Assembly: GCF_900496995.4 (NCBI RefSeq) | Contig: NW_024470382.1 | Span: 62,001 to 126,000, forward strand | DNA length: 64,000 nt | From: Aquila chrysaetos chrysaetos | Lineage: Eukaryota > Chordata > Aves > Accipitriformes > Accipitridae | Direction: 5' to 3' | Shown here: positions 44,246 to 56,744 of the stretch, in pieces | How positions within the stretch are numbered: the first letter of the stretch is position 1 | Layout: each line of letters starts with the position of its first letter | Translations under genes and position numbers: made by a program | Notes under the pieces: generated by a model | The model's input: the letters and a program-made list of their open reading frames with translations, nothing else | Databases searched by the model: none | What the model was told of the DNA's origin: nothing

Positions 44246-46572
44246 TTGCTGCAGGGTGGAAGTGGGGCCGCAGACCTTCAACACCTTTTCTCCCTGCTGT
44301 CTCCACACTGCTCGGTGGTGCTGGTAGTGCTGAGGACTCTTCTGCTGACAACTGGAGTTACTCTAAGTGCCAATTCTCCCTGCACCCTTCCCCTCTTGGC
44401 ACCAGAAGCAATGTCTTTCTGCTGTGCTGTCCTCGCTTGCAATGCAGAGCTGGTCCCATCGTTCGTGTTCTTAATAAATATCCTTTATATTCCCAATAAA
44501 TTAATTCTCAATAAATTCTATTCTCACTAAATAGTCCCGGTCCCATCTTTGAAACCTGGGGCTCCTCTCTTCCAAACCCATTTTTCTCTGTCTCCAACAT
44601 CCTGCTGATGGTTGGACACTAACTCAGGTTCTTCCTCCAGATGCCAACACTGATGGACTGGGCAGAGTTGAGGTGAGTTCAGCTCTTGCAGAGGCTTTCA
44701 GGCTGTGCAAGCTCTTCTTGGCTCCAAGACGACCCATTTTTGGAGGAGGACAGAGCCAAAAGCTCGGATTTTCCCACGTATCTACTGTGGCTGTCATTGC
44801 CCTCTTTCCTTGGTCTCAGCCCAGCCCAAGGCTCTGATGGGCACCAAGAGGGTGAGGCTTCTGTCTTTTCTATTTTGAAGGTCTCCAGACCAAACCACAA
44901 TGTACGCCAACTCATGAGAAAGCGAGAGGTGATGCAGCCATCTTCTGAGTTATCCAGTGCAAGAGAAGGTGTTCACGTGGATACTTGCTGGCTCTCTCTC
45001 CCCTCCATGAAGATCTCTGGATATTTACTGGACATTTCTGGAGGGGCTCAGGATGGCTCCTTCATGAGTTGCAGTTCTCCCATTCCCCACCGATTTGGGG
45101 CTTTAGGTGTCCTGAAGGAAACATTTGCTTGGAGACCTCAAAAGACCCCCAGACCCTTCTCCACTAGAACAGCCTGCTCCCAGCTTTTTGAAGATCATCT
45201 TGTGCAGGCAGGGAAAGCATCCACACAAGTTCTCTGACAGAGGCAGAGACAAATGGGGAAAGCATGGAAGATGTGTGAGCTGTAAATGAAAGCGTGAAGT
45301 TGCACCCTAAAGAGAAAGGAGCTGCTATTGCCTCATCCAAGGAGAGTTGTCAGGTGAAATGCCCCCCCGAGAGCAGCTGTCTGTCTCCAGGGGTTGTAAC
45401 TGAAATGTGGTGCACAGGGCTCTCACGGGGACATTAAAACCCAGCCAGCTTGGAAATCTGCAAAGCTCGTTTTAGCTAAAGCCTCAACATTAATGCAAAC
45501 CCATAGCTACCAGCTGATGATAATTTTGATGCAGGAACACAGGTGGCCCTATGACATTGCATGGTATTTTAACACTCCAATTGCACGGGCTTTTTTGGCT
45601 ATGGCGAGGGCAACAAATGACTTTTGGCTGGGATTTAGGTTTGGGAAGGAAAGCAGAGCCAAGATGAGAAAGGAGAGGCAGTAGCAGAGTGCGAACATAA
45701 AGCTTTTAGGGTCTGGTAGATGTCTCAGCTGAGTTCAGACACGAGAAAGCTCCCCTTTCTATCCCTGTGTATCTCTACAGTCCCTTCACTTCTCTACAGC
45801 CGTCCCTTTGTGTATCTACGGCTGTCTTTGGGCAGCTCAATTCCATTCCTTAAAGGACTGTGTAAGACAGAGGTGCAATCAGTGATACAAATTCATAGAT
45901 GTTTATTCTTCATTTGAGCAAAACTACAACATCATTGCACATACCTATTAACAGAGGTGTGCGAGCACATCAGTGCATGTGTATCTGTGTACCCATATAT
46001 GCATATGTGCATCTTTGTGGGTAGATAGAACAGCACGCACGTAGCTGTATCACAGAGTTGATGTATGCACATGTTACATTTAACATAGTGGGTGGAGATG
46101 TCTTCACTTGAGGTATGCACGCATACATTTACAATATATGTAATATAGGTATTTTTATATCATACATTGTGACTATATGTGCAAGTCATGGATATAATTT
46201 TGGTTCAAGAAATCCAGAATACGTTTATGATGTCTGTGGGAAGGGCTGGGCATGGTTGAAGGGTTGGGTGTGAACATGTTGGCATGGACAGGGCTTGTGG
46301 GTAGGTGTTGCCCTCCCAAGCCAAGTGCTGGCAACTTCCCAGCAAGAACTGGTGAAGACCAGCAAAGGGCTTCGCACACAGCAGGTTCGTGGTGATGGGG
46401 ACAAACCTGATCTGCCGTGGTGGATGGAAGTGCGTTTGGGAAGGGAAAGGTGGAGAACATGGTCAGCTGAGGAGCTGAGGGAGCATCACCAAGGCTCCCA
46501 ACACACAGCCCTTCCCCGTGACAGCAAACTCCAAGTCAGCCCAACCTGGACACACCAGCCTCATTTTACCAG
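44246..46572. other. Intergenic stretch, nothing recognised
   Basis: AT-richer unique DNA with runs such as atatgcatatgtgcat near 45995 and several AATAAA words at 44474-44516. Moderate frames (the longest, 183 codons, at 44686-45237) match no domain I recognise and lack splice or start support. Confidence 0.3.
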
Positions 46573-47125
46573 TGTCATGGTTTAACCTCAGCCAGCAACT
46601 CAGCACCACGCAGCCGCTCACTCACTTCCCCCCCACCCAGTGGGATGGGGGAGAGAATCGGGAAAAAAGTAAAACTTGTGGGTTGAGATAAGAACAGTTT
46701 AATAGAACAGAAAAGAAGAAACTAATAATGATAATGATAACACTAATCAAATGAAAATAGTAATAATAAAAGGATTGGAATATACAAGTGATGCACAGTG
46801 TAATTGCTCACCACCCACAGACTGATGCCCAGTTAGTTATCAAGCAGCGATTCCTCCCAGCCCCACTCCCCCCGTTTATATACTGGACATGATGTCACAT
46901 GGTATGGAATACCCCATTGGCCAGTTTGGGTCAGCTGCCCTTGCTGTGTCTCATTCCAACTCCTTGTGCCCCTCCAGCCTTCTCGCTGGCTGGACATGAG
47001 AAGCTGAAAAATCCTTGACTTTAGACTCAACATTACTTAGCAACAACTAAAAACATCAGTGTGTTATCAACATTCTTCCAGCTACTAGAAAGAAAATTAA
47101 CTCTATCCCAGCTGAAACCAGGACA
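46573..47125 (-). mobile_element. Avian ERV solo LTR (type B)
   Basis: A fossil LTR reading TGTC...GACA, family features aagaagaaactaataatgat, gtgatgcacagtg and gatgtcacatggtatggaat. Flanks accag (46568-46572) and gccag (47126-47130) agree at four of five bases, fitting a 5-bp target duplication. Assigned to the minus strand by analogy with 33340-34297, where the internal region follows on that side. No internal part remains. Confidence 0.8.
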
Positions 47126-48866
47126 GCCAGCGTGGGAGTTCTCTGCCAAAGGAAAAATGCCAACGTGGGCAATTCTTCCTGTGCACTTGCCATGCTGGAG
47201 CACTATCTGGGCTGGCGGTGTGAGTGGCTCACCGTGGCATATATTGTCCTGGCGTTCATCTCTTGCACGCGAGGCTGTAGAGAGAAAATTAAGCCACATT
47301 ATTTCACCTGCTGTCTCCGAGCCTAGTGTACAACAACCTAACAAAAAAAGAATAGCAGATTTGTGGCAGTTTTGTGTTTCTAGGTGGCCCTTATTTCTCC
47401 TTGTTGTTTTTGCAAGGTTTTTTTGCTCTTGAAAAGCCCCCAAATTTTGTATCAGGCATTTAGGCATGATTGTTTCAGCTTGTGAGAGTAAACCTTACAA
47501 TTTTGACAGCAGCAGCAAAGAACTGCAATTCTTCATGATGAAGAAAAATCTTTGCAGAAGATATGGAGAAAAAAAAATTTATTGGTTGAAAAAAATATCT
47601 TATTGTTGAAGAAATGCCACCCTTTTCAAGCAGAAATGGGCATCAGATGAGGTGAGATGTGGGCAGGTGGACACAGAAATAAATGCCTTTTCTCTGAGTG
47701 AGTCAGTTGGTTCTTGGTGGGAAGAACCCCATGGGACTCCCCAGCCCAAGCCACTGGCGTGGACCGCAACCAGCACATCCCATCCCTGGGGGCCCCGCTC
47801 CCTGGTTTGGCCCCAAAGCTGTGCCACGACTCACCCTGTTACGTCCAACGCTGATGGTGGTGGAGTCTGGTGGGGGCAAAAAAACCACACTGTTAACCCT
47901 TGCTTGCCGTTCTGGGGAGGGTCGAGACCCACCCTGCCTTTGAACAGAAGATCCCCTGGGGCCAGGACTGAATCGCCTGCCCTGTTTCCCCCTAATTTCA
48001 CTGTGCTCTTGGCAGCAGAGCAAGCTGCCCTTCCTTCTGCGGATGCGGAGGAGGGATGCTGAGGTTTGGCTGCATTTCCTCCAACCTGTGGCATTTTCTC
48101 TCTTTGCCCAACCAGCAGACCTTTATCTGCCCCTCTGTGTCCGCATAGGAAAGCAAAGTCACCCTGCAAATAGACCGAGGCACACGGATGGTGCGGAGAT
48201 ATCCCCCTTCCCCACCCACAGCATGCCCCGTTTGCCGCAGCCTGTGGTTTCAGAGTTAGCAAGGAGATGTTTTCCCCACCAGCGCCCACAAATGTACCCG
48301 CGCCCTCAGCTGCTGCGCTCTGCTTTGAAGCAGAAATCATGTTGAAGGGAAAACATAGAGGGGGAAAAAAACCAAGCCCGGGGCAGGGGGTTGGGGGGGA
48401 GCTGGATTGCAGCCTGGGGCCAGAGCATGTAGGGAAAGACCCTGCCAGCAAATGGGCTTGGTCACCTTGAGCGTTGGGATGCTGGCACCTTTGTTCTGCA
48501 GGCAGAAGCTGGGCTATGCATGCAAGGCAGAAGCAGGATGCAATGCAGGCAGAAGAAAACAGCCCTTGTTCAATGGGCAGGTTTTTTTGCATATCCTGCT
48601 GGGAAATTAATTGCTGGGACTGCATGTGGAATTGGGAAAAGTCCTGCCTGGCAGCACAATGAGGGGAGGGGATGGAGAGAGGGGAAAGTGGGTTTGGGCC
48701 AGATCCCTGCAAATCTGTGCAACTACTGAGACCTCAGCACGGCCGGCTGATGGGCACAGGGTTGCTGGTGGTACCAGAGAGCAGCCAGCCCACAAGAAGG
48801 GAGGGGGGTCACCACAGACAGAGGGGCCCATGGCTCAGCTGGAGGGAGGAGGTGGTACTCAACACT
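47126..48866. other. Intergenic stretch downstream of Ig receptor B
   Basis: No gene, RNA or repeat family recognised. Frames of 100-290 codons on both strands (for example 47831-48712, minus) have no recognisable domain or splice pattern. Confidence 0.3.
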
Positions 48867-48871
48867 TTATT
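48866..48871 (-). terminator. AATAAA overlapping the stop of Ig receptor B
   Basis: On the minus strand the sequence GGAATAAAG contains both the in-frame TAA stop and a canonical AATAAA. If used, the 3'UTR would be only about 10-30 nt. Other hexamers further on may be the real signal. Confidence 0.45.
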
Positions 48872-51472
48872 CCGTTGTCGTCAGTTCCTTCAGCCTCATG
48901 GTTGGGAATGTGCCTGGAGAGGAGGGGGGAAAGGGTTTTGTGGCCTGTCCAGGTTGTGATGAGGCCATTGGGTCATTCCCATGGATGATGCTTTCTGACA
49001 TGGGGTCCACGGCTGGAGTCAAGCCCAGGGCAAGCCCTGCTCCTCCCTGCCTCCACCCTGGGGGAAGCCACCCACGGACACAGACCATGCCGCCCCTGGC
49101 CAAGGACCACCCCAGGGTGCCCAGGATGCCCCCATCTCCATCACCCCGCAGCCAGGAGGGATTGCTGCTCACCTTTGGCATCTGTCTCTGCAGGTCACTG
49201 CAAGGAAAAGAAAGGGAGAGGCGGGGAGGCAGAGTTACCGCACAGCTCTGGCTTTCCAAGCTCTGGGCTGCACGATGAAGATGATGGGCTGAACCTCCAC
49301 ACTTCACTCAGGGAGGGACTTTTCCAGCCCAGCCTACGCATCTGAGTGTCCTGTTTCCCAGACTGGCTTCTCCCAAGCTCTCAGCAGCTGTGGACAGCCC
49401 AAGTGTTGAGGAGCCATGCTTGCTTTGCTCAGGCCAGCTCAGAGACTTGCTTCTTGTGCCCAGAGGGCTGGGAGCAAATATCTGCCTGGGGCAGGGATGC
49501 ATTTGGTCTTTCCCATCTCAGCACCTTTGCTCCCCACAGGGGATAAAGGAAATGTTTGAGGGGCTCAGCTTCCTGTGAAACGGGGGCAAGGAGCTGGCCA
49601 TCCTAAACCTGAATGAGTCGGACAGCAGCAGCCTGGCATCAGAGTGCAATGTCAGCCTCAAGGTTTACCCTCAATTTCCCTAAATTGCTCACCTTTCTTC
49701 ATGGCATAGTAGCTGGCTGCAGTCAGGAGGATGAGAGAGATGGCCACCAGTCCCGTCATGATGTATATGGAGAAGTTGTGGACAATCAGGGTTTTGGGAG
49801 CTGGCGAGACAGAAGGTGTTGGGGAAGAGGAGGTCATGGGGAGAGGAAGCAGAGAGCAGGACATGCCCCTAGAGCCAGGCCAGATCCTGGTTGATGAACC
49901 TCCCTGTGTCCTGGTGTCAGCAGCCTGGCATCTGCCAGACCGATGCTGGGGGACAGTGGGTGTGCAGGGAGGGAATCACTCACCTGTGGTCGATGTCCCT
50001 TCCTGGGAGCTGGACTCACTGCCTGGGAGGAAAAAGGGACAAGGTAAGAGTCTCCAGTTCTCCCAGGTACTGCACAGTCTAAGCAACTGTAAGGAAGCCC
50101 CGATCCACCATCTATCAACCGCTGCAATAAATAAATAAACAAATAAATGCATTGCACAGCTGTTGCTCTGGATTAGATCTGGCACCACCACTCTCCTGTT
50201 TCTGTGATGCTGGGACAGGAGAGGAGCAGGATGCTTTCCCGTGACGGAGGAATTGCTCTGGCAGCAAAGGCTGGGCTGAACTGCACACTGACCGCCAGCA
50301 TCCCAACTGCCCAGGGACATGCCATTGGGCACATCAGAGTCTCCAAACTCCTCTGGGGTCTATGGAGCCGCGGAGCAGTGCCTACTTGTGCCCTAGTGAC
50401 ACATCTCACCTGTGAAAGTCAGGTTCTGAGGTGTACTGAGGGCAGAGCTCCTCACCCAGTTGCTCCTGTTCCTGTGCTGATACCCACACGTGTACGTTCC
50501 CTCACTTCCCAGGGTGACATTCCGCTCCATGATGTAGCTCAACTTCCCCTGTTGGGCTTTCATGCTGTGCTCCTCCACCCCATCCTTGCAGAAGATGATT
50601 CGGGTAGCGGGAGAATGCCTGTCGATGGAGCAGTGAAACAAAAGCAGTTTCCAGTCCTGAGTGCCAAAGGTGTTCAAGAAGAGGTTAGGAGCCGGGAGGT
50701 CACCTGGAGGGATGGCACAGAGATGCCCTAGACCAGCATTACTGGAGTCTCCACTCCAGGGGTTCACACATGGACAACAAACCCGTGCCCTGGTCCTATA
50801 TCCACACCCACACACCTCCCTTGTCTGGCCCATCCCTGTGCTCACCAACACCTGGGGAGCTGCAGATGTCCTGGGTGGCCACGCTGGCACCTGCACCATG
50901 GGGCAGAGAGGGTTTTGGTTAGAGGGGCAGCGACCGGCTCACCCACGTGTCCCTGCTGAGTCCTTTGCTGGGCGAGCACCTTCCCACCCCTGTGGCTCCA
51001 TCCTGCATCTCCTTTGACTCCAGCTTGACACCAGCTTTGGTTACGTTTGTGGCTCCATCCTGCATCTCCTTTGACTCCAGCTTGACACCAGCTTTGGTTA
51101 CGTTTGTGGCTCGAAGTGGGTGCCTCTGGCTCCCTAAAGCACTCCAGCATCTACCAAGTCTCATGCTTGACCTGACCCCCCCCTTATAGGTATTCAAAAA
51201 TGATGCTTTTTGCTCAGAGATGCACCGTAGCTGGAGGAGGCAATCATCTTCCTCCCCTCATCAAAGCAACTCTGCCCCTCATTGCTGCACGGCTGCTCCA
51301 TGCACCCTTTCCCCATCCTCCCCTGTGCCCAGGACGTGCCCTGTCCTGCCCTGCTTAGCAGCCCTCCAGTCTTGAGCCCCAAGGCAAAGAAATCCCCCCA
51401 CTCACCGAGCAGCAGCAGGAGGAAGGCAGGGCGAGAAGGAGCCAGCCTGCCACATGCCACCTGCCCCAGCAT
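48867..51472 (-). CDS. Single-Ig-domain type I membrane receptor B
   Basis: Seven coding exons on the minus strand: 51406-51472 (signal, with PAFLLLLLG), 50852-50890 (39-nt mini-exon), 50410-50703 (294-nt Ig exon), 49984-50022 (Ser/Thr-rich stalk SESSSQEGTSTT), 49693-49800 (transmembrane, YIMTGLVAISLILLTAAS), 49173-49187 (15 nt) and 48867-48913. All junctions are GT/AG and phase 1; 609 nt, 202 residues. The Ig domain has LLLFHCSI and GTYTCGYQ, the strand-C Cys (IIFCKDG), a Cys before the domain (QDICSSPGD) and N-glycosylation sites (NVT, NRS, NLT). The tail, about 25 residues ending KELTTTE, has no ITIM/ITAM, and no charge lies in the membrane segment. The last exon is 47 nt, the same as in receptor A. 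AATAAA overlaps the stop codon. The family is unnamed to me; the gene structure resembles leukocyte receptors. Confidence 0.82.
49540..49680 (+). pseudogene. Possible Ig-domain remnant inside receptor B, opposite strand
   Basis: On the + strand, within the receptor B intron between its transmembrane and 15-nt exons, the frame gives LSFL, a stop, then NGGKELAILNLNESDSSSLA and ECNVSLK. This resembles the C to F strands of an Ig domain (FxxNGxELA ... LxxSDSGxYxC). The acceptor-like ctttgctccccacag precedes it. There is one stop and no closing Cys. The match is short, so it is only a suggestion. Confidence 0.3.
50994..51111 (+). repeat. Exact 57-bp tandem duplication in receptor B intron 1
   Basis: The unit tcctgcatctcctttgactc...ttggttacgtttgtggctc occurs at 51001 and again at 51058, with essentially no differences, which implies a very recent duplication. 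It lies between the signal exon and the mini-exon. Confidence 0.9.
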
Positions 51473-51985
51473 TTTTTGGGGTGCTGCAGGAACACCCTCT
51501 CCTTGAATTGTCTGCTTTCCTCTGAGCTGGGACAGCGCTTCAAGAGCTGCCTGGCCAGTGGCTTGTGGCGTGCCTGGGACTGCTCCAGTTGCATTTCAGT
51601 GGCTAGCGGTCACTTTCCCACGAGAGGCTGTGACGAGTGTGGGCCCTGCCTCAGCCCCCACTGCGGACACTGCACCTGCAGATCCCCTGCTTTCATTTCT
51701 CTACACTCAGACACCAGAGCACGAGCTGTGTTTGCCTGTCCCTTGGGGGCAACATCCTGCCTGCAAAGCCTTCCTGCCCCTTGTCCTCCACTCACCTTTA
51801 CCCTTTTCTGACTGCTGCTCCCAGCTGTTCTTCCATGTGGATGCAAGTAATTCTGCCAGGGAAACCCAGGCATGGTCCAAAGTGACTACAGAGCTCTGGG
51901 GGTGGTAGACAAGGGCATGGGCTTCTCTTCAGTCCTGCTGTTGAGGGTGGAAAGGGTATGAAGAGGTGGGGATTGGTATTAGAGG
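51473..51985. other. Upstream region of Ig receptor B
   Basis: Likely promoter and 5'UTR of the minus-strand receptor. No distinctive motif or other gene was recognised before the CR1 begins. Confidence 0.3.
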
Positions 51986-53695
51986 TCAGTAACTGGCTGT
52001 GAAGCTGATTTGGGCAACAGGGTTTTGGGCTCTATGAACAATGGACTCAGATCAGCATCCACTGGGGAGAGATGGGACCCACTTCACCAAGCAGGGCAAA
52101 GCTATTTTTTCTGATAGGATGGCTGACCCCGTAAGGAGGGCTTTAAATGGAGACTGATAGGGGGAGGAGAGATTAACTGGCTGTGTTGTGAGGGAGTGAC
52201 GGACAGGGTTGATGAGCAAGGGCCATGGGGTGATGTGACAGAAATGAAACACAATCTCAACAAAATGAGGCTTAAGCGGGGTCACTCCCAGCACTTGCAT
52301 TTCAACAAGGAAGTGCCTGCAAGGCACCATTACAGAGAAATCCCCCAACCTCCTTTCTAGGCAGTCAACGTGCTGAAGTGCTTCTGCGAAGTGCCTGTCC
52401 ACTAATGCATGCCATATGGGGAATAAAGATGATGAGGTAGAGACCTGGGTGCCGTTTCAGGGCTACAGGGATCGGGGAGGCGTGGTGGAATGGCTCCCAC
52501 GACTGGAGTGTTGCAATGGAGGCACACAGGGTCTTTAGGAAGGACAGGCTGGGAAGATGAGGAGGGGGAGTTGGCCGTTATGTGAGAGAACAGCTGGAGT
52601 GCCTGGAGCTCACCTGGGGATGGGTGAGGAGCCAACAGAGAGCTCATGGGTTAGGATTAAAGAGAGGAGAGGTATAGGTGGCATTAGAGTGGAAGTCTGC
52701 TACAGGCCATCTGCCAGAAAGAACAAGCGGATGAGGCCCTCTAACAGGAGTAGCTTCACGTTCGCAGGTCCTGGTCCTTGTGGGGGACTTCAACAACCCC
52801 AGTATCTGCTGGAGTGACAACACGGCAGGACACAAGCAATCCAGGAGGTTCCTGGAGTGTACTGTTGATAACTTCCTCCTCCAAGTGATAGAGGAGCCAA
52901 TGAGGAGAGGGGGTCTGCTGGACCTCCTACTCACCAACCACAAGGGGCTTGCTGGAAATGTGAAGCTCAAAGGCAGCTTTGGCTGCAGCGACCGTGAGAT
53001 GGTGGAGCTCAGGATCCTGAGGGGAGGGAGGAGGGTAAAAAGCAAGCTCGCAGCCCTGGACTTCAGGCGAGCAGACACTGGCCTCTTCAAATGTATGCTT
53101 GGAAGGGTCCCGTGGGATAAGGGGCTCAGGAAATCTGGTTAATGTTCAAGGATCACCTCCTCCAAGCTGAATAATGTTCCATTCCTGTGAATAGGAAGAC
53201 AGGCAAAAATGCCAGGAGATGTCTCTCTTGTATTCTTCCCAGTGCAAGAGAGGCGTGGACATACTGGAGAGAGTCCAGGGAAGGGCCACAAAGATAATGA
53301 AGGGACCGGAGCATCTCTCACATGAGGAAAGCCTGAGAGAGCTGGGATTGTTCAGCCTGGAGAGGAGACAGCTCAGGGTGGATCTTATCAATGTGTATAA
53401 ATAGCTGATGGGAGGATGGAGCCAGGCTCTTCTTAGTGGTGCTGGTGACAGGACAAGAGACAATGGACACCAGCTGAAAGACAGGAGGGTTCCTCTGGTC
53501 ATTAGGAAACAATTTCACTGTGAGAGTGACAAGCATTGACACAGATTGCCCAGGGAGGTTGTGGAGTCTGCATCCTTAGAGATATTCAAAAGCCAGCTGG
53601 ACAAGATCCTGGGCAACCAGCTCTAGGTGGCCCTACTTGAGCAGTAAGTTTGGACCAGATGACCTCTAGAGGTCCCTTTAAACATCACCCAGTCT
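51986..53695 (+). mobile_element. CR1 LINE with an internal deletion
   Basis: This copy has the end of the endonuclease (52780-53142: VGDFNNPSICW, KQSRRFLECTVDNFLLQVIE, GGLLDLLLTN), then jumps near 53150-53225 to the region after the RT core ([33 protein letters not shown]). The whole RT catalytic part is missing. The 3' end (aagtttggaccagatgacct, ctagaggtccctt) is recognisable. The upstream portion (51986-52780) is more diverged and interrupted. It belongs to a different CR1 subfamily from the copy at 37-40 kb, judging by the 3' tail. Confidence 0.85.
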
Positions 53696-55363
53696 GCCGT
53701 GTCAGAACAACCCCGGTTGTCCATGCCTTGGGCTGTACCCAATAGCTGGATGTGCCCAGCTCCCTGAGGGGCCAGCAAAAACCATCAGCTTCTCCCAAAC
53801 CCTTTCAGGTCCATCTTCTCGCCCACATATGCTCAGAGGCAAGGCAGCCCCTGCCCAAAAGCAACGCCTGCGTTGCCATTGCTGGTGCAGTGGTGTGCAG
53901 GCAGGGGGTCTCAGGCTGCAAATGGCTTCATGGGGCGCAGTGTCATTTGGTCACCTCCTGCCATCGAGGGCTTGGTGCCTCCTCAGCTGCACGGTTGCCG
54001 TGCCAGGCTCCTTGCTGCGCAGAGGTCACCTACCTGGGGCACGAGGTCTGCAGAGGAGATGTTCAGAGCTGTGGACAAGTCTGAAAATCCTGGACGAGCC
54101 CTGTTTTTTTTCAGATTGGCCATGACTCGGCATTGCTTGCTTTTAAAGGTGATTATACCTGGTGAGACATCACCAAAACCTTCAGCCTCTCTGGAGACCT
54201 GTTGCTGCAGCCCTGTTAGGTTGGGGTCGGAGTGCAGGTCTGGAGGCTGCCAATGTTGAGATCCCATCCTCATCTGCCCTGCAGCTGGACACCCCCGTGC
54301 CTAATATCCCTGCTCAGGGCTGTCTCCTAGGGTGGCAGGGGAGTCATCCCAGCATGCCCCTGCCCCACAGATGGGTGGGTGTGGGGTGTGGAGGGCCAGG
54401 CGCGGCCACCCCTTGGACCTCAGCATGAGCAGATGGGCTCAGCCATCCTCAGCTCGGCACTTTCAGGCCACGTCTGCTGGGGCAATGCCAGAGGGAGGGA
54501 ATGCCCTTTGATCACCGGGTGCAGGGGACAACATCTCCCTCCCATGACTCCTGGCCCCACCAGCCAGGAGTCAAGCGGCTCTCCTAGCTCTGTTCTGAAG
54601 GTTGACTCAAAGACAGAGGAGCAACATCAGCTGCCCACTTCTGAACAAATCCTTTTTAACTTGCCTCCTACAGACTTTCTGCCAACCAAGGTGCCTCATA
54701 AGGGGCACTGTAACCAGCTGGCCCATGCCCAGGGCTCTCCCCTTGGCTGCCAGCATAACAAGCCTGGCTTTTTTATGGGCAGCAAGCATTTTTGCTCCTC
54801 TGAGTGCCCCCTGCTGCCCATTTGGACCTCCAAGATGAAGGCAGGAGGCTGGTTATTGAGGAGGAGAGGAGGCTCTGTTTTGTTACTCTGTTGGGTGGTT
54901 TAGTGTATGTAAGTGGAGACATGGCTTTGCTGCAATTCTTGCATAGCCTGGAGTTGCAGATCATGCACACGTGTGTCGCAGACGGGACATAAGAGTCCAG
55001 GAGCACCCTGTGGCGATTGCACTGGGAGAAGCCAGATGTGGTGCAGCCTGCGCCCATCCTTGGGGCACAAAATGGACACGGTTCAGAGCCCAGTTGCAAG
55101 TTAGTTATTGCATGGCACAGATGAACAGAGACCAAAGGCAGCAGTGTAAAACAGGGTGCAGACAGTGTTCAAAACCTGAAAGCAATTACAGGAATTTCAT
55201 CAGAAACAGCCTTGACTTTTTAGACTTTCATCTAGTGCAGAGATCTCCCATCTGATAACTAATCTTACGGGGTGGTTTTAGAGCACTTCCTCAGGTATTG
55301 GTGTATTGTACATCCTTTACCTCAAGGCAAAATAGCTGCTTATTGTTAGTCTGAGTTCAGAGG
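53696..55363. other. Intergenic stretch, nothing recognised
   Basis: No domain-bearing exon, RNA gene or repeat family was identified. The longest frame (54379-54903, +) has no recognisable domain. Confidence 0.3.
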
Positions 55364-55950
55364 TGTCGTGGTTTAACCCCAGCCAGCAACTAAGCACCAC
55401 GCAGCTGCTCACTCACTCCCCCCCCCCCCCCCCCAGTGGGATGGGGGAGAAAATCAGGAAAAGAAATAAAACTCGTATGTTGAGATAAGAACGGTTTAAT
55501 AGAATATAAAAAGAAGAAACTAATAATGATAATGCTAACACTAATAAAGTGACAACAGTAATAACAAAAGGATTGGAGTGTACAAATGATGCACAGTGCA
55601 ATTGCTCACTACCCCCCATTGATGCCCAGTTATTCCCCAAGCAGCGATCCCCCCGCCCCCAATCCCCCCAGTTTCTATACTAGATGTGACGTCCCATGGT
55701 ATGGAATACCCCGTTGGCCACTTCGGGTCAGCTGCCCTGGCTGTGTCCTGTGCCAACTTCTTGTGCCCCTCCAGCTTTCTCGCTGGCTGGGCATGAGAAG
55801 CGGAAAAATCCTTGACTTTAGATTAAACACTACTTAGCAAAAACTGAAAACATCAGTGTTATCAACGTTCTTAGCATACTGAACTCAAAACATAGCACCG
55901 TACCAGCTACTAGGAAGACAATTAACTCTATCCCAGATGAAACCAGGACA
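55364..55950 (-). mobile_element. Avian ERV solo LTR (type B), with perfect 5-bp duplication
   Basis: A fossil LTR TGTC...GACA. It is flanked by agagg on both sides (55359-55363 and 55951-55955), a perfect 5-bp target duplication that fits an ERVL-type integration. It is nearly identical to the oppositely oriented copy at 59229-59809, so both look young relative to the copies at 33.7 and 46.6 kb. No internal region. Confidence 0.88.
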
Positions 55951-56424
55951 AGAGGTCAGGAATATTCATGGTAAGTAATTGTTACTGTGACTTCTAACAA
56001 CTAAATTAATGTTAGAGCAGACCTCCCTAACCTGTCTACAAAGCATCTCAAGCTGGATGAGCAAATCCCATTTTACATCCTGGGTTAACCACCTAAATCT
56101 GTATCAGCACACCATGACTTTATTTTTCTTTCTCTAGGCATCTCTCATTGCATCCCACTCAGTTTCCCATTTTATTGAAAAATTAATTTTCATATTTGAG
56201 CACTATCTGCACTGCTCCTCTAATTTGTTTCATTTTATACCTCTCTATTTTGGGGTCTCAGTCTGTAGTACATCTGGAACTTGGTTTCAGCTCTCATAAT
56301 CTTGGCAAATTTTATGGCGTGACACTGATTATGGCAATAATGCAATGGCTTCTTGTTTTTATTTACATTCTTCCCTTTACCCTCTAGCAACAAGGGGAAA
56401 AAAGAAAACCCCAAGGAAACACAA

Positions 56425-56680
56425 AATAATTTGGGTTAGAAGGGACCTCTGGAGGTAAGCTAGTCCAATGCCCTGATCAAAGCAGGCCTAGTTAGATGAG
56501 GATGCTTGAGCCTTGAACTCCTCCAAGGATGGAGTTTCCTCAGCTTGTTCCAAGGTTTGATGACCCTCACGGTAAAAAGCTACCCAAAAAGTTTTCCTTA
56601 CATTTAATTGGAATTTCTCATGTTGCAGCTTGTGCCTGTTGCCTCTTACCCAATCAAGGTGCATCCCCAAGAAGATGTCA
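56425..56680 (-). mobile_element. CR1 3'-end fragment
   Basis: On the minus strand this is a bird CR1 3' segment: ttgggttagaagggacctct at its 3' end, then tagtccaatgccctgatcaa, and gttttccttacatttaattg further 5'. It is about 250 bp and 5'-truncated. Confidence 0.85.
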
Positions 56681-56744
56681 TATGGACAGAAAAACATAGC
56701 AAGGACACTGAGCCCCAAACTGGTCCCTGAGTCTTACAGACATT

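Noticed and set aside
47831-48712. 293-codon minus-strand ORF downstream of Ig receptor B
   Set aside because: It has no domain or start support and crosses several poly-G/C runs; likely chance.
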